A DNA stretch of 64,000 nt from assembly GCF_016862435.1 (NCBI RefSeq), contig NZ_BOMY01000039.1:62001-126000 (forward strand). The letters are read 5' to 3'. The position numbers and the translations under genes were made by a program. This document shows, one piece after another, positions 8,238 to 16,818 of this stretch (the first letter of the stretch is position 1; each line of letters opens with the position of its first letter). The stretch is from Paractinoplanes tereljensis (GTDB lineage: Bacteria > Actinomycetota > Actinomycetes > Mycobacteriales > Micromonosporaceae). The notes under the pieces were generated by a model. The model was not told the DNA's origin. It saw only the letters and a program-made list of their open reading frames with translations, and did not search any database.

Positions 8238-8801
8238 GTGGCTCGCGGTGACGACGAGTTCGTCGAGTTCGCCCAGGCGAACTCGGGTCGGCTGCAGCGG
8301 GCGGCCTATTTGCTGACCGGCGACCGGCACGCTGCCGAGGACGCAGCCCAGACCGCGCTCGTCCGAACCTATGCGGCCTGGTCACGCATCCGTAACGACG
8401 AGCCGTACAGCTACGCTCGCCGGGTCCTGACGAACTACGTGACGGACCAGTGGCGTCGGCCGATCCGCGAGAACGCCACCGAGATAATGCCGGAAACCGC
8501 CGAGTGGCGCGACGTTGCCGAGGAAGTCACGAAGCGTCGAGCCCTGATCGCCGCGCTGGACTCGCTATCGGCGAAGGAGCGAGCGGTGATCGTGCTCCGG
8601 CACTACATGGACCTGCCGGAGGCTGAGGTGGCGCGGGAGCTGGGCTTGTCAATCGGCACGGTGAAGAGCCTGAACTCGCGTGGTTTAGCCAAGTTACGAG
8701 TCTCACTCGCCTCGGACGCCGACTCCGAGGCGGCAAACGAGCCTGAGCAGGAGCCGCGCGGCAGCCGCCCGAGCCGAACGATCGCAAGGTTGTGGCGATG
8801 A
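8238..8801 (+). CDS. SigE-family RNA polymerase sigma factor
   Basis: A 187-residue sigma factor of the actinobacterial SigE family. The GTG at 8238 is chosen because GGGAAGAG lies just upstream; GTG 8223 is possible. Region 2 covers FVEFAQANSGRLQRAAYLLTG with AEDAAQTALVRTYAAWSR, and region 4 covers ALDSLSAKERAVIVLRHY with the helix-turn-helix VARELGLSIGTVKSLNSRGLAKL. Its stop overlaps the start of the downstream membrane sensor (ATGA at 8798-8801), indicating coupling and functional pairing. Confidence 0.93.
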   Translation: MARGDDEFVEFAQANSGRLQRAAYLLTGDRHAAEDAAQTALVRTYAAWSRIRNDEPYSYARRVLTNYVTDQWRRPIRENATEIMPETAEWRDVAEEVTKRRALIAALDSLSAKERAVIVLRHYMDLPEAEVARELGLSIGTVKSLNSRGLAKLRVSLASDADSEAANEPEQEPRGSRPSRTIARLWR

Positions 8802-9559
8802 TGGACTTGGAAGAGTTTCACCGGGAACTGCGCTCGGATGCGGACTTCGAGCCCCGCGTTCTCAACCTTGATGCGATCATGACCGCTGGAGGGCGGCTCC
8901 GGCGCCGGCGACGCCTCACCGTTGCCGCCGGCGCAGCGGCAGTGGCGATCGCCGTGGTGGCCGGACTGACGACCCTCGTGCGACCCACACCCCAGTTCGG
9001 GCCGTCGCCGGCCGCACCAACAACGGCTTCGGCTGCTCCGAGCGTTTCCGTGTCGGCAAAAAGCCAGAAGCTCAACAGCATGAACGGCTACCACGGTCCG
9101 ATCGGCACAGTTATCGATACGGGACTGGTCAACGACAAAGACCAGGAGAAATGGACAATCTTCGGGGTACGCTCCGCGCAGAGCTCCGGATCTCGCGCAA
9201 CCGGCCTGTGCCTCGGGACACAAAACACCCTCGGCGATCTGACCGAATCCCTGACGCTCGATGATGTCGTCGCCACCCCACCCGGTTTCCATGACATCCA
9301 GGCCGCGATGTCACTCGAAGGCGGCGTCAAGCAGCCGGCCTTCGGCTACTACGCCGGAACTCCGGCCCGAATCACCGTCTCAGCGGCGGGCCGGACGGTC
9401 GACGCTCAGCTGGCCCGATGGAGCGAGGATGCCAACATCACCGTCTTCTGGTTCCCGGTAACCGCGGTGAAACCCGACGAGACCATCAAGAATCCCAAGG
9501 CGTACGACATAGCCGGAGCCACCCTGGCAGCCGGCCAACCGCGAATCTTCACGTACTAG
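8798..9559 (+). CDS. Single-pass membrane sensor paired with SigE-type sigma factor
   Basis: A 253-residue protein. ATG 8798 overlaps the sigma stop. The short N-terminal cytoplasmic part (1-38, MMDLEEFHRELRSDADFEPR) matches the segment seen in many proteins encoded after SigE-family sigma genes. A transmembrane helix follows at about 42-66, then a Pro/Ala/Ser linker and an extracytoplasmic domain (about 95-253) that is paralogous to the lipoprotein at 7467-8135. No zinc motif is present. A regulatory, anti-sigma-like role is inferred from context. Confidence 0.82.
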   Translation: MMDLEEFHRELRSDADFEPRVLNLDAIMTAGGRLRRRRRLTVAAGAAAVAIAVVAGLTTLVRPTPQFGPSPAAPTTASAAPSVSVSAKSQKLNSMNGYHGPIGTVIDTGLVNDKDQEKWTIFGVRSAQSSGSRATGLCLGTQNTLGDLTESLTLDDVVATPPGFHDIQAAMSLEGGVKQPAFGYYAGTPARITVSAAGRTVDAQLARWSEDANITVFWFPVTAVKPDETIKNPKAYDIAGATLAAGQPRIFTY

Positions 9560-9662
9560 TCTCGGCCAGCAGCCGGGTTCCCCGATGGTCTTGCCATACG
9601 GTGTCGCAGGCACCTGAGTACGGGCTCACCCGGCCCACCGATGGTGCGGATCGCAGCCAGAC

Positions 9663-10043
9663 CTACCTTGTCATTTCCAGCACAACCTGATCCTGCCACT
9701 CGGCGAGGAGTTTCTGGTGGGCGAGGTCAGTCATGTCGTAGTAGCGGTCGGCGAGCCGGGCCGCCAGGTCGGCGCCGTCGTCGTGCAGGGTGACCGGGCC
9801 CTCGACGGCGACCCAGTGTTCGCGCTCGCCGGTGGGGGCGGCGACTACCACGGAGGCGCTGGGCTGCTCGCGCAGACGATCGACCTTGGGGGCGCCGGGG
9901 TCGGAAAACATCTCCAGGTTGCCCTCGGCGCTCACGCCGAACCACACCGGTCGCGGGGCCGGCCACCGGTCGCCGCGCGGGGCGACGGTGAGGAAGGCGT
10001 ACAGGGGGCGGTTCAGCAGGGCGAGATCGTCGTCGCGAAGCAT
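9663..10043 (-). CDS. PPOX-class (pyridoxamine 5'-phosphate oxidase-like) flavin/F420-binding protein
   Basis: A 126-residue split beta-barrel protein. Recognisable are LLNRPLYAFLTVAPRGDRWPAPRPVWF at the start, then LEMFSDPGAPKVDRLREQPSASVVV and the strand ending in HWVAVEGPVTL. This matches the short F420- or FMN-binding oxidoreductases abundant in actinomycetes. Length is normal for the family. Substrate is unknown. It stands alone between the two SigE modules on the opposite strand. Confidence 0.85.
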   Translation of the reverse strand: MLRDDDLALLNRPLYAFLTVAPRGDRWPAPRPVWFGVSAEGNLEMFSDPGAPKVDRLREQPSASVVVAAPTGEREHWVAVEGPVTLHDDGADLAARLADRYYDMTDLAHQKLLAEWQDQVVLEMTR

Positions 10044-10219
10044 GCTCTTCAGCCTATGTCAGCAGGTGGTCGAGGAAGCGAGCACGCTCACCATCAGGGC
10101 CGGCGCGCGAGGCACCCCATCAGCCGCGAAGACGACCTCGAAGATGTCGCCAAGCATTGCAACCTTTCGCGACGTTGCCGCCGACAGACAGGATGACGGC
10201 GTTCGTCGGGAGGAGTGGG

Positions 10220-10741
10220 ATGCGCGCGGAGCTTGAACGCGAGTATGAGGAGTTCGTGCGGGGGCGGCTGGCCCGACTGCACCGGACGGCCTACCTGCTG
10301 TGTGGCGACGCGCACCGGGCTGATGACATCGTGCAGGCCACCCTCACGGCGCTCTACGTGAACTGGAAGAAAGCCTCGGGCATAGACAACATCGACGGCT
10401 TCGCGCATCGGGTTCTGGTGCGGCGCTACTTGGACGAACGAAGACTGCCCTGGTCGCGGGTCCGGCTCGGGGACGTACCGGACCGGACGGCGACCAGCCC
10501 TCGTCCGGAGCAGTCGATCGGTGACCGGGACGAGCTGATGGCCGCGTTGCGCGGCCTGCCGAAGGGGCAGCGGGCCGTGATCGTTCTGCGCTACTTCGAC
10601 GATCTGTCGGTCGAGGCGACTGCGGCGGCTCTGAACTGCTCGGCCGGGAACGTGAAGAGCCAGTGCTCGCGGGGGCTCGCCGCGCTACGCGAGGTACTGG
10701 GCGGGGAACAGCGGATCAAGATGGGTGGGCTGGCGTGCTGA
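10220..10741 (+). CDS. SigE-family RNA polymerase sigma factor
   Basis: A 173-residue sigma factor. The ATG at 10220 has GGGAGGAG upstream (10209-10216); the longer frame from 10157 has no support. Region 2 includes LHRTAYLLCGDAHRADDIVQ and region 4 includes LRGLPKGQRAVIVLRYFDD and the helix-turn-helix ATAAALNCSAGNVKSQCSRGL. The next gene starts 7 nt before its end, forming a coupled sigma/sensor pair like the one at 8238-9559. Confidence 0.92.
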   Translation: MRAELEREYEEFVRGRLARLHRTAYLLCGDAHRADDIVQATLTALYVNWKKASGIDNIDGFAHRVLVRRYLDERRLPWSRVRLGDVPDRTATSPRPEQSIGDRDELMAALRGLPKGQRAVIVLRYFDDLSVEATAAALNCSAGNVKSQCSRGLAALREVLGGEQRIKMGGLAC

Positions 10742-11904
10742 CGGAACATGACCTGCGGGAGCGACTGGGCGCGGTGCACGTACCGCCGTCGCGGCTGGAC
10801 ACGGAAACGATGCTAATCGCCGGCCGCCGCGCCGGCCGGCGCCGGACGGCTGGTGCGGTGGCCGGGGCGGTGCTCGCGGTGGGCGCGCTGGTCGCGGTGC
10901 CGTCGGTGGTTTTCGGGGCCAGGGGTACGCCGGACGTAGCCCCCGCCGCACCCCGGAGCACGACATGCGCGGTGACGGGGTTGCCCGTCCCGGTCGGGAT
11001 GAACGACGTGCTGGTGAGCGGGATCGACCCGGCCGGCCGGTACATCACCGGGTTCAACACCACCGAGGAGGCGGGCACCAACCAGAAGACCGGCAAGGTC
11101 GACGGGCTGCCGGCCGCCCAGCCGGTCCTGTGGGTCGACGGTCGCCCGCAGCGACTTCCCGGCTCGTACCGGTCGGTGATCCCGTCGGGGGTGAACACGG
11201 CCGGGGTGGTGGCGGCGGTGGCCGGTAACGGCAAGACGTTCGACACCGTGTTGCGCTACGTGGCCGGGACACCGCAGAAGCTGACCACGCCGGCGGGGCG
11301 GTGGTCGTTCAACCAGGGGGTGTACGTGAACGCGGCCGGCGACATCGCAGCCGCCGACGACCAGCGCGGCGTCCTGCTCTGGAAGGCCGGTTCGACGACC
11401 GCCGCCAAGCTGCCGCTGCCGGCCCACGCCATGATCAACGGGCTTTCCGACGACGGCCGGATCATCGGCGCGGTGGTCACCGCCGACGGCCAGACGCTGA
11501 CCTCCTACTTATGGACCCAGACCGGCACCGCCAGCAAGTTCGTCACGCCGGACGGGCAGCAGATGTCGGTCAACGCGGCCCGCGGTGAATGGGTGACCGG
11601 CAACGTGTGGCCCTCCGGCACGGCGGTCCGCTGGAACACCCGGACCGGCCAGTTCACCGACCTCAAGCTGCACACTCCGGCGCACGGCGTCAACGCTCAA
11701 GGATGGGTCCTGGCCGACGACACGATCGAGCGCCCGGACGCTCCGGCGCTGAAGCTCGAACATGTCGCCGGAGACGACGAACCGCCCTTCGTCGGTTTCC
11801 TGTCCGACCGCGGTCTGGCCGCCGGCAACCGCCTCACCTCGGACAAGGACGGCCACACAGTCAGCAAGGGCGTGATCACCTGGAACTGCGCCGACCGAAA
11901 GTAG
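10735..11904 (+). CDS. Membrane sensor with extracytoplasmic beta-propeller-like repeats, paired with SigE-type sigma factor
   Basis: A 389-residue protein starting at GTG 10735, overlapping the sigma gene. It has a short cytoplasmic N-terminus (about 1-38), a transmembrane helix (about 39-62) and a long external domain. The external part has repeats of the type (V)NxxG-x-hhxGxx-x-LW, seen for example at VNAAGDIAAADDQRGVLLW, INGLSDDGRIIGAVV and VNAARGEWVTGNVW. These resemble HAF/WD-like propeller blades. The architecture fits a sigma-factor sensor whose signal acts outside the membrane; ligand unknown. Confidence 0.8.
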   Translation: MLTEHDLRERLGAVHVPPSRLDTETMLIAGRRAGRRRTAGAVAGAVLAVGALVAVPSVVFGARGTPDVAPAAPRSTTCAVTGLPVPVGMNDVLVSGIDPAGRYITGFNTTEEAGTNQKTGKVDGLPAAQPVLWVDGRPQRLPGSYRSVIPSGVNTAGVVAAVAGNGKTFDTVLRYVAGTPQKLTTPAGRWSFNQGVYVNAAGDIAAADDQRGVLLWKAGSTTAAKLPLPAHAMINGLSDDGRIIGAVVTADGQTLTSYLWTQTGTASKFVTPDGQQMSVNAARGEWVTGNVWPSGTAVRWNTRTGQFTDLKLHTPAHGVNAQGWVLADDTIERPDAPALKLEHVAGDDEPPFVGFLSDRGLAAGNRLTSDKDGHTVSKGVITWNCADRK

Positions 11905-12204
11905 TCGGGGCGGACTGACCGCTCAGCCACCAGATCGGCGGGCGCGCCCTCGAAAGACGGCACACCCGCCGTCGTGGCCCTGCGCGCCGGCGAGCGGCCG
12001 CTGCCGGCCGACGCCCTCGGCCAGCGCAGAGCGATGGCTAGGCACCTTTCAGGATCAGGGTCCCGAGAAACAAACCCTCTTCCGGTACGGGTGACACCGT
12101 CGACAACCGCAATTCCCCCCGGCCGCCGCCACCGCGCGACCGAGGTGCAATACCGGCGCGTGCCGCGTCTTTCGCGCAACCGACCACCCACCCCCGCGGG
12201 GCTT
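11905..12204. other. Intergenic stretch without recognised gene
   Basis: No reading frame here shows coding character or family similarity on either strand. The right end (12192-12214) has the palindrome CCCCGCGGGG followed by an AT-rich TTTATATATCTAA tract, unusual in this GC-rich context. It could hold a promoter -10 element for the structured region that follows. Confidence 0.4.
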
Positions 12205-12720
12205 TATATATCTAACGGCTGCGAGCGAGAGTCTGCGCGATCTTGCGGGGCTCCTGTTGGGTCCCACCGGTAAGCCTTCAAGGTCTTCGAGCCGGAGTGG
12301 GCCGGAAGACCCGGATGCGAAGCCGGCCAGTACGGAAGGGGCAAAACCCGCGAAACGCCCCTGCCGCCTGGAGTGGTCCGTCTGGCGCTTACCCGAGGTG
12401 CGCAGAGCAGGGCGTATGGGTAAGCAGTGCAAACTGTCGAACAGGCTGGTTTTGTCCTGGTCGGCCGGGGTGAGCCGGCGCCCGCCGGCGGAGCGGGTGG
12501 GGGTTGAGGTCTTGGGCCGGAACCGCCCGTAGCGGGCGCGCGGAGGGTGAGCTGCACCCGCCGGGGCCGAGTGCCACGGGAGCGGTCCGGCGCGTACCGA
12601 AGAGGGATCTTTCTTTCCGGGCCAAAGCCGCCAGTTCCAGCGCACGTCGATCGGCGCGGCGAGTGTGGAACGCCAGACCTCGAGTGCGAAAGATGTCTAG
12701 CGTCGGCGACCCGGTGGGCC
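12205..12720 (+). ncRNA. Candidate structured non-coding RNA (fold-rich region)
   Basis: About 500 nt without a credible coding frame but with a run of perfect inverted repeats. They are GGCCGG 12300-12305/12323-12328, AGGGGC 12337-12342/12357-12362, GCTTACCC 12387-12394 with GGGTAAGC 12418-12425, CTGT/ACAG 12434-12444, CGCCCG/CGGGCG 12524-12538 (TAG loop) and GGGTG/CACCC 12545-12559. Predicted loops on the + strand are rich in A and GAA/AAA, which suggests that + is the RNA strand. The AT-rich stretch at 12203-12214 is a possible promoter. It does not match the signatures of RNase P RNA, tmRNA or a cobalamin riboswitch that I can recall. Identity unknown; a degenerate ribozyme or intron is an alternative. 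Confidence 0.35.
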
Positions 12721-12724
12721 GAAA

Positions 12725-13492
12725 TCAAATGTGGGCTGTGATGAGGTAAAAGGTGAAGCCAGCGAGGAACGGTGCTGTTGGCAGACGTTCGAGCCATTCG
12801 CGGGTGTCTCGCTCGGGAAGTGCTCCAGCTTCGACGGCACGGGCTGAGTTGCGCTGTAACCCGAGAATCTGGTCGGCCGTCGCGAAGTCCCGGAAGACCA
12901 CCGCGATGGCCTGCACCGCCGAGATCTTGAATCCGGCGGCAGCGGCAAGACGCACGACGTCACGTCCGATCGTCGTGTTGCGTACGCGTTCCGCGACGAA
13001 TCGGGAGAACCGCCGGCTGATCTCCACGTCCTGATCGGCGACGGTGAGAGTATCCCAGTCGGGCTCGGCCATACCGAGCACGCCGCCGGGCCGCAGCACA
13101 CGCCTGAGCTGCACGATGGCTGCGGCCGGGTCGGCCACGTGTTGCATAACGCGGTCGGTCCGGGCCCGATCCACGCAGGCGTCCGGCAACGGAAGCCGGC
13201 GCATGTCGCCCAGGCGCAACTCGATGTGGGGGCGGTTGGCGTATCGCCGGCCGGCTTCGGCCAACATCCGCCGGTCATGATCGACGCCGATCACCGAGCC
13301 GGACGGCCCGACCACGTCGGCCAGCCGACCCAGATCGGTGCCGGGCCCGCAGCCGACGTCGATCACCGTGTGGCCCGGCATCAGGTCAAGAGCACTCAGG
13401 AAACGCTGCTTGTAGTACCGGCCGACCGCCGTGGTGGCGGCGATGTCCATGTATTCGATCTGGTCCGAGACGCCGGTCGCGTCGGGGCTCAT
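12725..13492 (-). CDS. Class I SAM-dependent methyltransferase
   Basis: A 255-residue Rossmann methyltransferase. SAM motif I is VIDVGCGPGTD (about 44-54), then GVDHDRRMLAEA (acidic residue for ribose), LGDMRRLPLPDACVD (motif II region), RTDRVMQHVADP and LRPGGVLGMAEPDWDTL. ATG 13492 is used; GTG 13498 two codons upstream is also possible. The N-terminal QIEYMDIAATTAVGRYYKQRF resembles the start of UbiE/MenG-like methyltransferases. Substrate is not predictable. It lies beside a class IV aminotransferase gene on the same strand with a 100-nt gap. Confidence 0.88.
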   Translation of the reverse strand: MSPDATGVSDQIEYMDIAATTAVGRYYKQRFLSALDLMPGHTVIDVGCGPGTDLGRLADVVGPSGSVIGVDHDRRMLAEAGRRYANRPHIELRLGDMRRLPLPDACVDRARTDRVMQHVADPAAAIVQLRRVLRPGGVLGMAEPDWDTLTVADQDVEISRRFSRFVAERVRNTTIGRDVVRLAAAAGFKISAVQAIAVVFRDFATADQILGLQRNSARAVEAGALPERDTREWLERLPTAPFLAGFTFYLITAHI

Positions 13493-13592
13493 GGTCACTC
13501 GTCCACCCAAGCACCTTGGACGAGGCCGTTGGTGAAGATGTTGTGGAGATACCGGACCGGCGTCGCAGGATTTCCGCTGATGCAAGACCTGC

Positions 13593-14390
13593 CTACCGGG
13601 CTGGGCCGAGTTCATCCCACGCGACTTCGTTCCACGCCCGCAGTAGCAGCGTCGTCAACGACGCGAACTCGGGGAGGATGACGGCGTCGATCGCGCCGAT
13701 CGGCTGGGCCGGGCAGTGTGAGTTGACGGCGACAGCGGCACGCATCCCGGCCAGTGATGCGCCGGTCAGACGTCGTTGCTCGTCGGGAATGCCGAGCTTC
13801 GCCAAGCCGATCCGCAGCACCTGCATGGTGATCCCGGGCAGCTGGGGGGCGCTGGGCCAGATCACTCGTTCGCCGTCCCAGAAGGCGATGTTCCAGACCG
13901 ATCCCTCCGCCAGCCGACCATCGTGGCGGACGAACAGGACGTCGTCGAACCCCGCCCTGCGTGCCTGCAGGTGGTGGTACGTCAGGCCCATCGTCGCCAC
14001 GTGCTTGAGGTGCGGCAATTCCCGTTCGTACCCGACGCTACAAACCCGCAGCGGAGCCCTCGCATTATCCGGGACCGGCTCGCCGACCGACACCATGACG
14101 TCCGTGCCCCGCACGTCGAACACGTCCGGAAGCACGGTGACCCGCACCGAGGCGTTCCGCTGTTCACCCAGGGCATGATTGATCAGATCGACGATCATGC
14201 GGTCGGACGGTGTCGCCCTGCCGGCGAACAGTTCCGCCGACGCTTCCTGAAGCCGGCGAAGATGAAACGCGAGGCCTGCCACCGCGCCGGACCGTACCTG
14301 CATCGACGTGAAGTGTCCATAATTCCCGGTCGCCGCCCGATGGAGCCCGTCGATAGACGCCGGCACCCCGTTGATCTCCACGCGTGTCAC
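13593..14390 (-). CDS. Class IV pyridoxal-phosphate aminotransferase
   Basis: A 265-residue fold-type IV PLP enzyme of the branched-chain aminotransferase/aminodeoxychorismate lyase superfamily. Typical elements are GHFTSMQVRSGAVAGLAFHL near the N-terminus, the presumed PLP lysine in LPHLKHVATMG, DDVLFVRHDGRLAEGSVWNI and the C-terminal LPGITMQVLR segment. GTG 14390 is the chosen start. Substrate cannot be assigned without comparison; members include D-amino-acid aminotransferases and PabC. Confidence 0.88.
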   Translation of the reverse strand: MTRVEINGVPASIDGLHRAATGNYGHFTSMQVRSGAVAGLAFHLRRLQEASAELFAGRATPSDRMIVDLINHALGEQRNASVRVTVLPDVFDVRGTDVMVSVGEPVPDNARAPLRVCSVGYERELPHLKHVATMGLTYHHLQARRAGFDDVLFVRHDGRLAEGSVWNIAFWDGERVIWPSAPQLPGITMQVLRIGLAKLGIPDEQRRLTGASLAGMRAAVAVNSHCPAQPIGAIDAVILPEFASLTTLLLRAWNEVAWDELGPAR

Positions 14391-14624
14391 GAGACCATGC
14401 TGCCAGCAGGGACCACCAACTACGGGCCCGGACAAATCGACACCCGCTCACACCTAACACGGTGCGTGACACCGCGCCGTCAGCCAGCGCCCGATCGGCT
14501 GGACCTTCGAAGCCACGGCCAGCTGGTTCAAAGTCGGGGCTCGGGCCTGTCGTCCGCTGATACCGCTGCAACAAACGGCACATAGGCTCATCCGATCGGT
14601 GTTCGGTGATGGCAGGAGCGATCT

Positions 14625-15284
14625 GTGCGGGAGAACTTCGACGACGAACTCGCCCGGGTCACCAGCTGCCTGATCACCATGGCCAAGGCCGTGCGAGAAG
14701 CCATGCGGCAGGCCGGCGCCGCCCTCCTCACCGCCGACTACACCCTGGCCCAGCAGGTGGCCGTCAACGACGCGGAGGTCGACGTGCTCTACCGCGTCGT
14801 CGACGACCGGGTATTCCACCTGCTCGCCCACCAGCGGCCCACTGCCGACGAACTGCGATCGACCCTGACCGCCCTACAGGCAGCCGCCGACCTGGAGCGC
14901 ATGGGAGACCTGGCCGTACACGTCGCCCGTGCCGCGCTGCGCCGGTACCCGGCTACCGCCGTCGGACCGGAGCTGACGGAACTGTTCCGCGCGATGAGTA
15001 GCACGGCCGACCGGCTGGCCGGAAAGATTGTCCTGGCGTTGTCCGACCAGGACGAGGTACTGGCCGGACAACTCGACGGTGATGACGACGCGATGGACCA
15101 GCTGCATCGACAGCTGTTCGGGGTGATGCTCAGACCGGACTGGCCGCTAGGGGTCGAGGCCGCCGTCGACGGCGCGCTGCTGGGCCGCTACTACGAGCGG
15201 TACGCCGACCACGCCGTCAACGTCGGGCAGCACGTCCTCCTCCTGGGAACCGGCAAAACTGCTGGTGCTCCGGGGTCAGTTTGA
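14625..15284 (+). CDS. phoU: PhoU-family phosphate signalling regulator
   Basis: A 219-residue all-helical protein with two PhoU repeats. Each carries the metal-binding signature, seen as AAADLERMGDLAVHVARAAL in the first repeat and LLGRYYERYADHAVNVGQHVL in the second. GTG 14625 follows GGCAGGAG. PhoU links the Pst phosphate transporter to the PhoR/PhoP two-component system, but no pst or phoRP gene is nearby, so it is an isolated copy. Length is typical. Confidence 0.93.
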   Translation: MRENFDDELARVTSCLITMAKAVREAMRQAGAALLTADYTLAQQVAVNDAEVDVLYRVVDDRVFHLLAHQRPTADELRSTLTALQAAADLERMGDLAVHVARAALRRYPATAVGPELTELFRAMSSTADRLAGKIVLALSDQDEVLAGQLDGDDDAMDQLHRQLFGVMLRPDWPLGVEAAVDGALLGRYYERYADHAVNVGQHVLLLGTGKTAGAPGSV

Positions 15285-15509
15285 TGCTCTGGTTGAACTC
15301 AAATGCGAACCCGGCCCAAGAGCGCCGCTCGCGCGGAAGCGCCGGCGCCGGCGAACGCCCGGACCGGCAAGGCTCGTCTGTCGCTTGAATGTGTGACCTT
15401 CCGGCGACACCGCGAGCGGCCGTCTCCACCTTGTTCGCGTGATGTGCGCGGCCTCGTCCGGCGGTCTGATGAATCGGCCAAACCGATCATCAAGTCATCG
15501 GAGCAAAGC

Positions 15510-16352
15510 ATGAAACGCACCACCCTGATCCGCGGCGCGGCCGTGGTCTTCACCGCGGCGGCCCTGTCCGCAGCAGTCGCCGTGTCGACCGGCGCCTACG
15601 CCTCGACGGCACCGGCGACCGCCAAGCACACGAGCGGCCCCAAGCCGACCATCGTGCTCGTGCACGGCGCCTGGGCCGATGGCTCCAGCTGGTCCGGCGT
15701 CACTGACCGGCTGGAGGCCGCCGGATACACCGTCGACGTCTTCGCGAACCCGTTGCGCGGCGTCCAGTCCGACTCGACCGTGCTCGCCACCTTCCTCGAG
15801 CACATCACCGGCCCGATCGTGCTCGCCGGCCACTCCTACGGCGGCATGGTGATCACCAATGCCGCCAGCGGCAACGCCAACGTGAAGGCGCTGGTCTACG
15901 TCGACGCCTTCATTCCCCGGCAGGGCGACACGGTGAACGCGCTGACCTCGGAGAGCCCCGGATCCGCGCTGGCCGACCAGTCGGTGATCGACCCGATCAC
16001 GTTCGCCGACAAGACCGGCGCCGACCTCTACATCAAGCAGGCCGCCTTCCCGGCGATCTTCGCGGGTGGGGTGCCGGCCCGCACGGCTGCCCGTCTCGCG
16101 GCCGGGCAGCGGCCCCTCTCGTACAGCTCGCTGACCGAGGCGTCACCGAGTGTGCCCGCTTGGAAGACCATTTCCTCCTGGGCCGTCATCGGCACCGGCG
16201 ACAAGCTGATCCCGCCGGCCGAGCAGGCACTGATGGCCTCCCGGGCCGGCGCCAAGGTCGTGAAGGTCAAGGACGCGCCGCACCTGTCCATGGTCAGCAA
16301 CCCGGACGCGGTAACCGCCGTCATCGGCACCGCGGTGTACGCGACCCGCTGA
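15510..16352 (+). CDS. Secreted alpha/beta hydrolase
   Basis: A 280-residue protein with a signal peptide (MKRTTLIRGAAV, hydrophobic core, cleavage near residue 32). The alpha/beta-hydrolase fold shows the oxyanion region VLVHGAWADGSSW, the nucleophile elbow GHSYGG (Ser109) and the C-terminal catalytic His in DAPHLSMVSNP. The short helical cap and the VHGAWADGSSW start resemble the esterase/EstC-like family in actinomycetes. A 14-bp hairpin follows the stop. Substrate is unknown. Confidence 0.9.
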   Translation: MKRTTLIRGAAVVFTAAALSAAVAVSTGAYASTAPATAKHTSGPKPTIVLVHGAWADGSSWSGVTDRLEAAGYTVDVFANPLRGVQSDSTVLATFLEHITGPIVLAGHSYGGMVITNAASGNANVKALVYVDAFIPRQGDTVNALTSESPGSALADQSVIDPITFADKTGADLYIKQAAFPAIFAGGVPARTAARLAAGQRPLSYSSLTEASPSVPAWKTISSWAVIGTGDKLIPPAEQALMASRAGAKVVKVKDAPHLSMVSNPDAVTAVIGTAVYATR

Positions 16353-16366
16353 CCCCCGCAAGACGT

Positions 16367-16398
16367 ATGGCCGGCCACCGCAGACGGTGGCCGGCCAT
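16367..16398. terminator. 14-bp perfect stem-loop
   Basis: ATGGCCGGCCACCG at 16367-16380 pairs perfectly with 16385-16398 around a CAGA loop. It begins 14 nt after the hydrolase stop codon and ends 18 nt before the next start. It is probably a rho-independent-type terminator lacking a U-run, as is usual in high-GC actinomycetes, or a processing hairpin. Confidence 0.7.
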
Positions 16399-16416
16399 TG
16401 CCGCGAAGGAGACGCC

Positions 16417-16815
16417 ATGCCAATCCATGACAACGTCGACGCTTTCACTGTCCACCCGGTCTACGCCCTCGTCGCCGCCCTCCCCGACCGCGAAACGGTT
16501 GACGCCGTGCTCGGCGCGATCGACTCGGGCGAGACCGTCGAACTGCTGCACGGCCCGGTCGGGCTGAAGATCCTCGACCAGCGCGGCAGCGGGCATGGCC
16601 TCAGCGCCCGCCTGCACCGGCTGCTGCAGAACTGGACCTACTACGAGCAGATCCTCGGCTCCTTCGCCGAAGCCCTCCGCGCCGGCGATTTCCTGTTGCT
16701 GGTGCCCTGCCCGCCCGAGGACCGGCATCGGATCGGCCGGCTGCTGGCGACCGGTGGCGGCCACGCGGCCTACTACTTCGGCTACAACACCGTGGAGTCG
16801 ATCACTAGACCGTGA
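16417..16815 (+). CDS. Hypothetical cytosolic protein
   Basis: A 132-residue protein of unrecognised family. The ATG at 16417 has AAGGAG upstream. It contains no signal peptide or membrane segment. It has a repeated pattern of short beta/alpha elements (HPVYALVAALPDRETVDAVLGAI, LLVPCPPEDRHRIGRLLATGG, AAYYFGYNTVESI) that could form a ferredoxin-like alpha/beta domain. It ends 3 nt before the convergent aldo/keto reductase stop. Codon use is normal, supporting a real gene. Confidence 0.7.
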   Translation: MPIHDNVDAFTVHPVYALVAALPDRETVDAVLGAIDSGETVELLHGPVGLKILDQRGSGHGLSARLHRLLQNWTYYEQILGSFAEALRAGDFLLLVPCPPEDRHRIGRLLATGGGHAAYYFGYNTVESITRP

Positions 16816-16818
16816 CTG

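Noticed and set aside
12240..12720. RNase P RNA, tmRNA or cobalamin riboswitch
   Set aside because: The conserved core sequences of these RNAs as I remember them were not found; left as unassigned.
12055..12797. Minus-strand open frames of 196-197 codons across the fold-rich region
   Set aside because: Low-complexity Arg/Pro/Ser composition, overlapping frames and no ribosome-binding site; the inverted repeats explain the sequence better.
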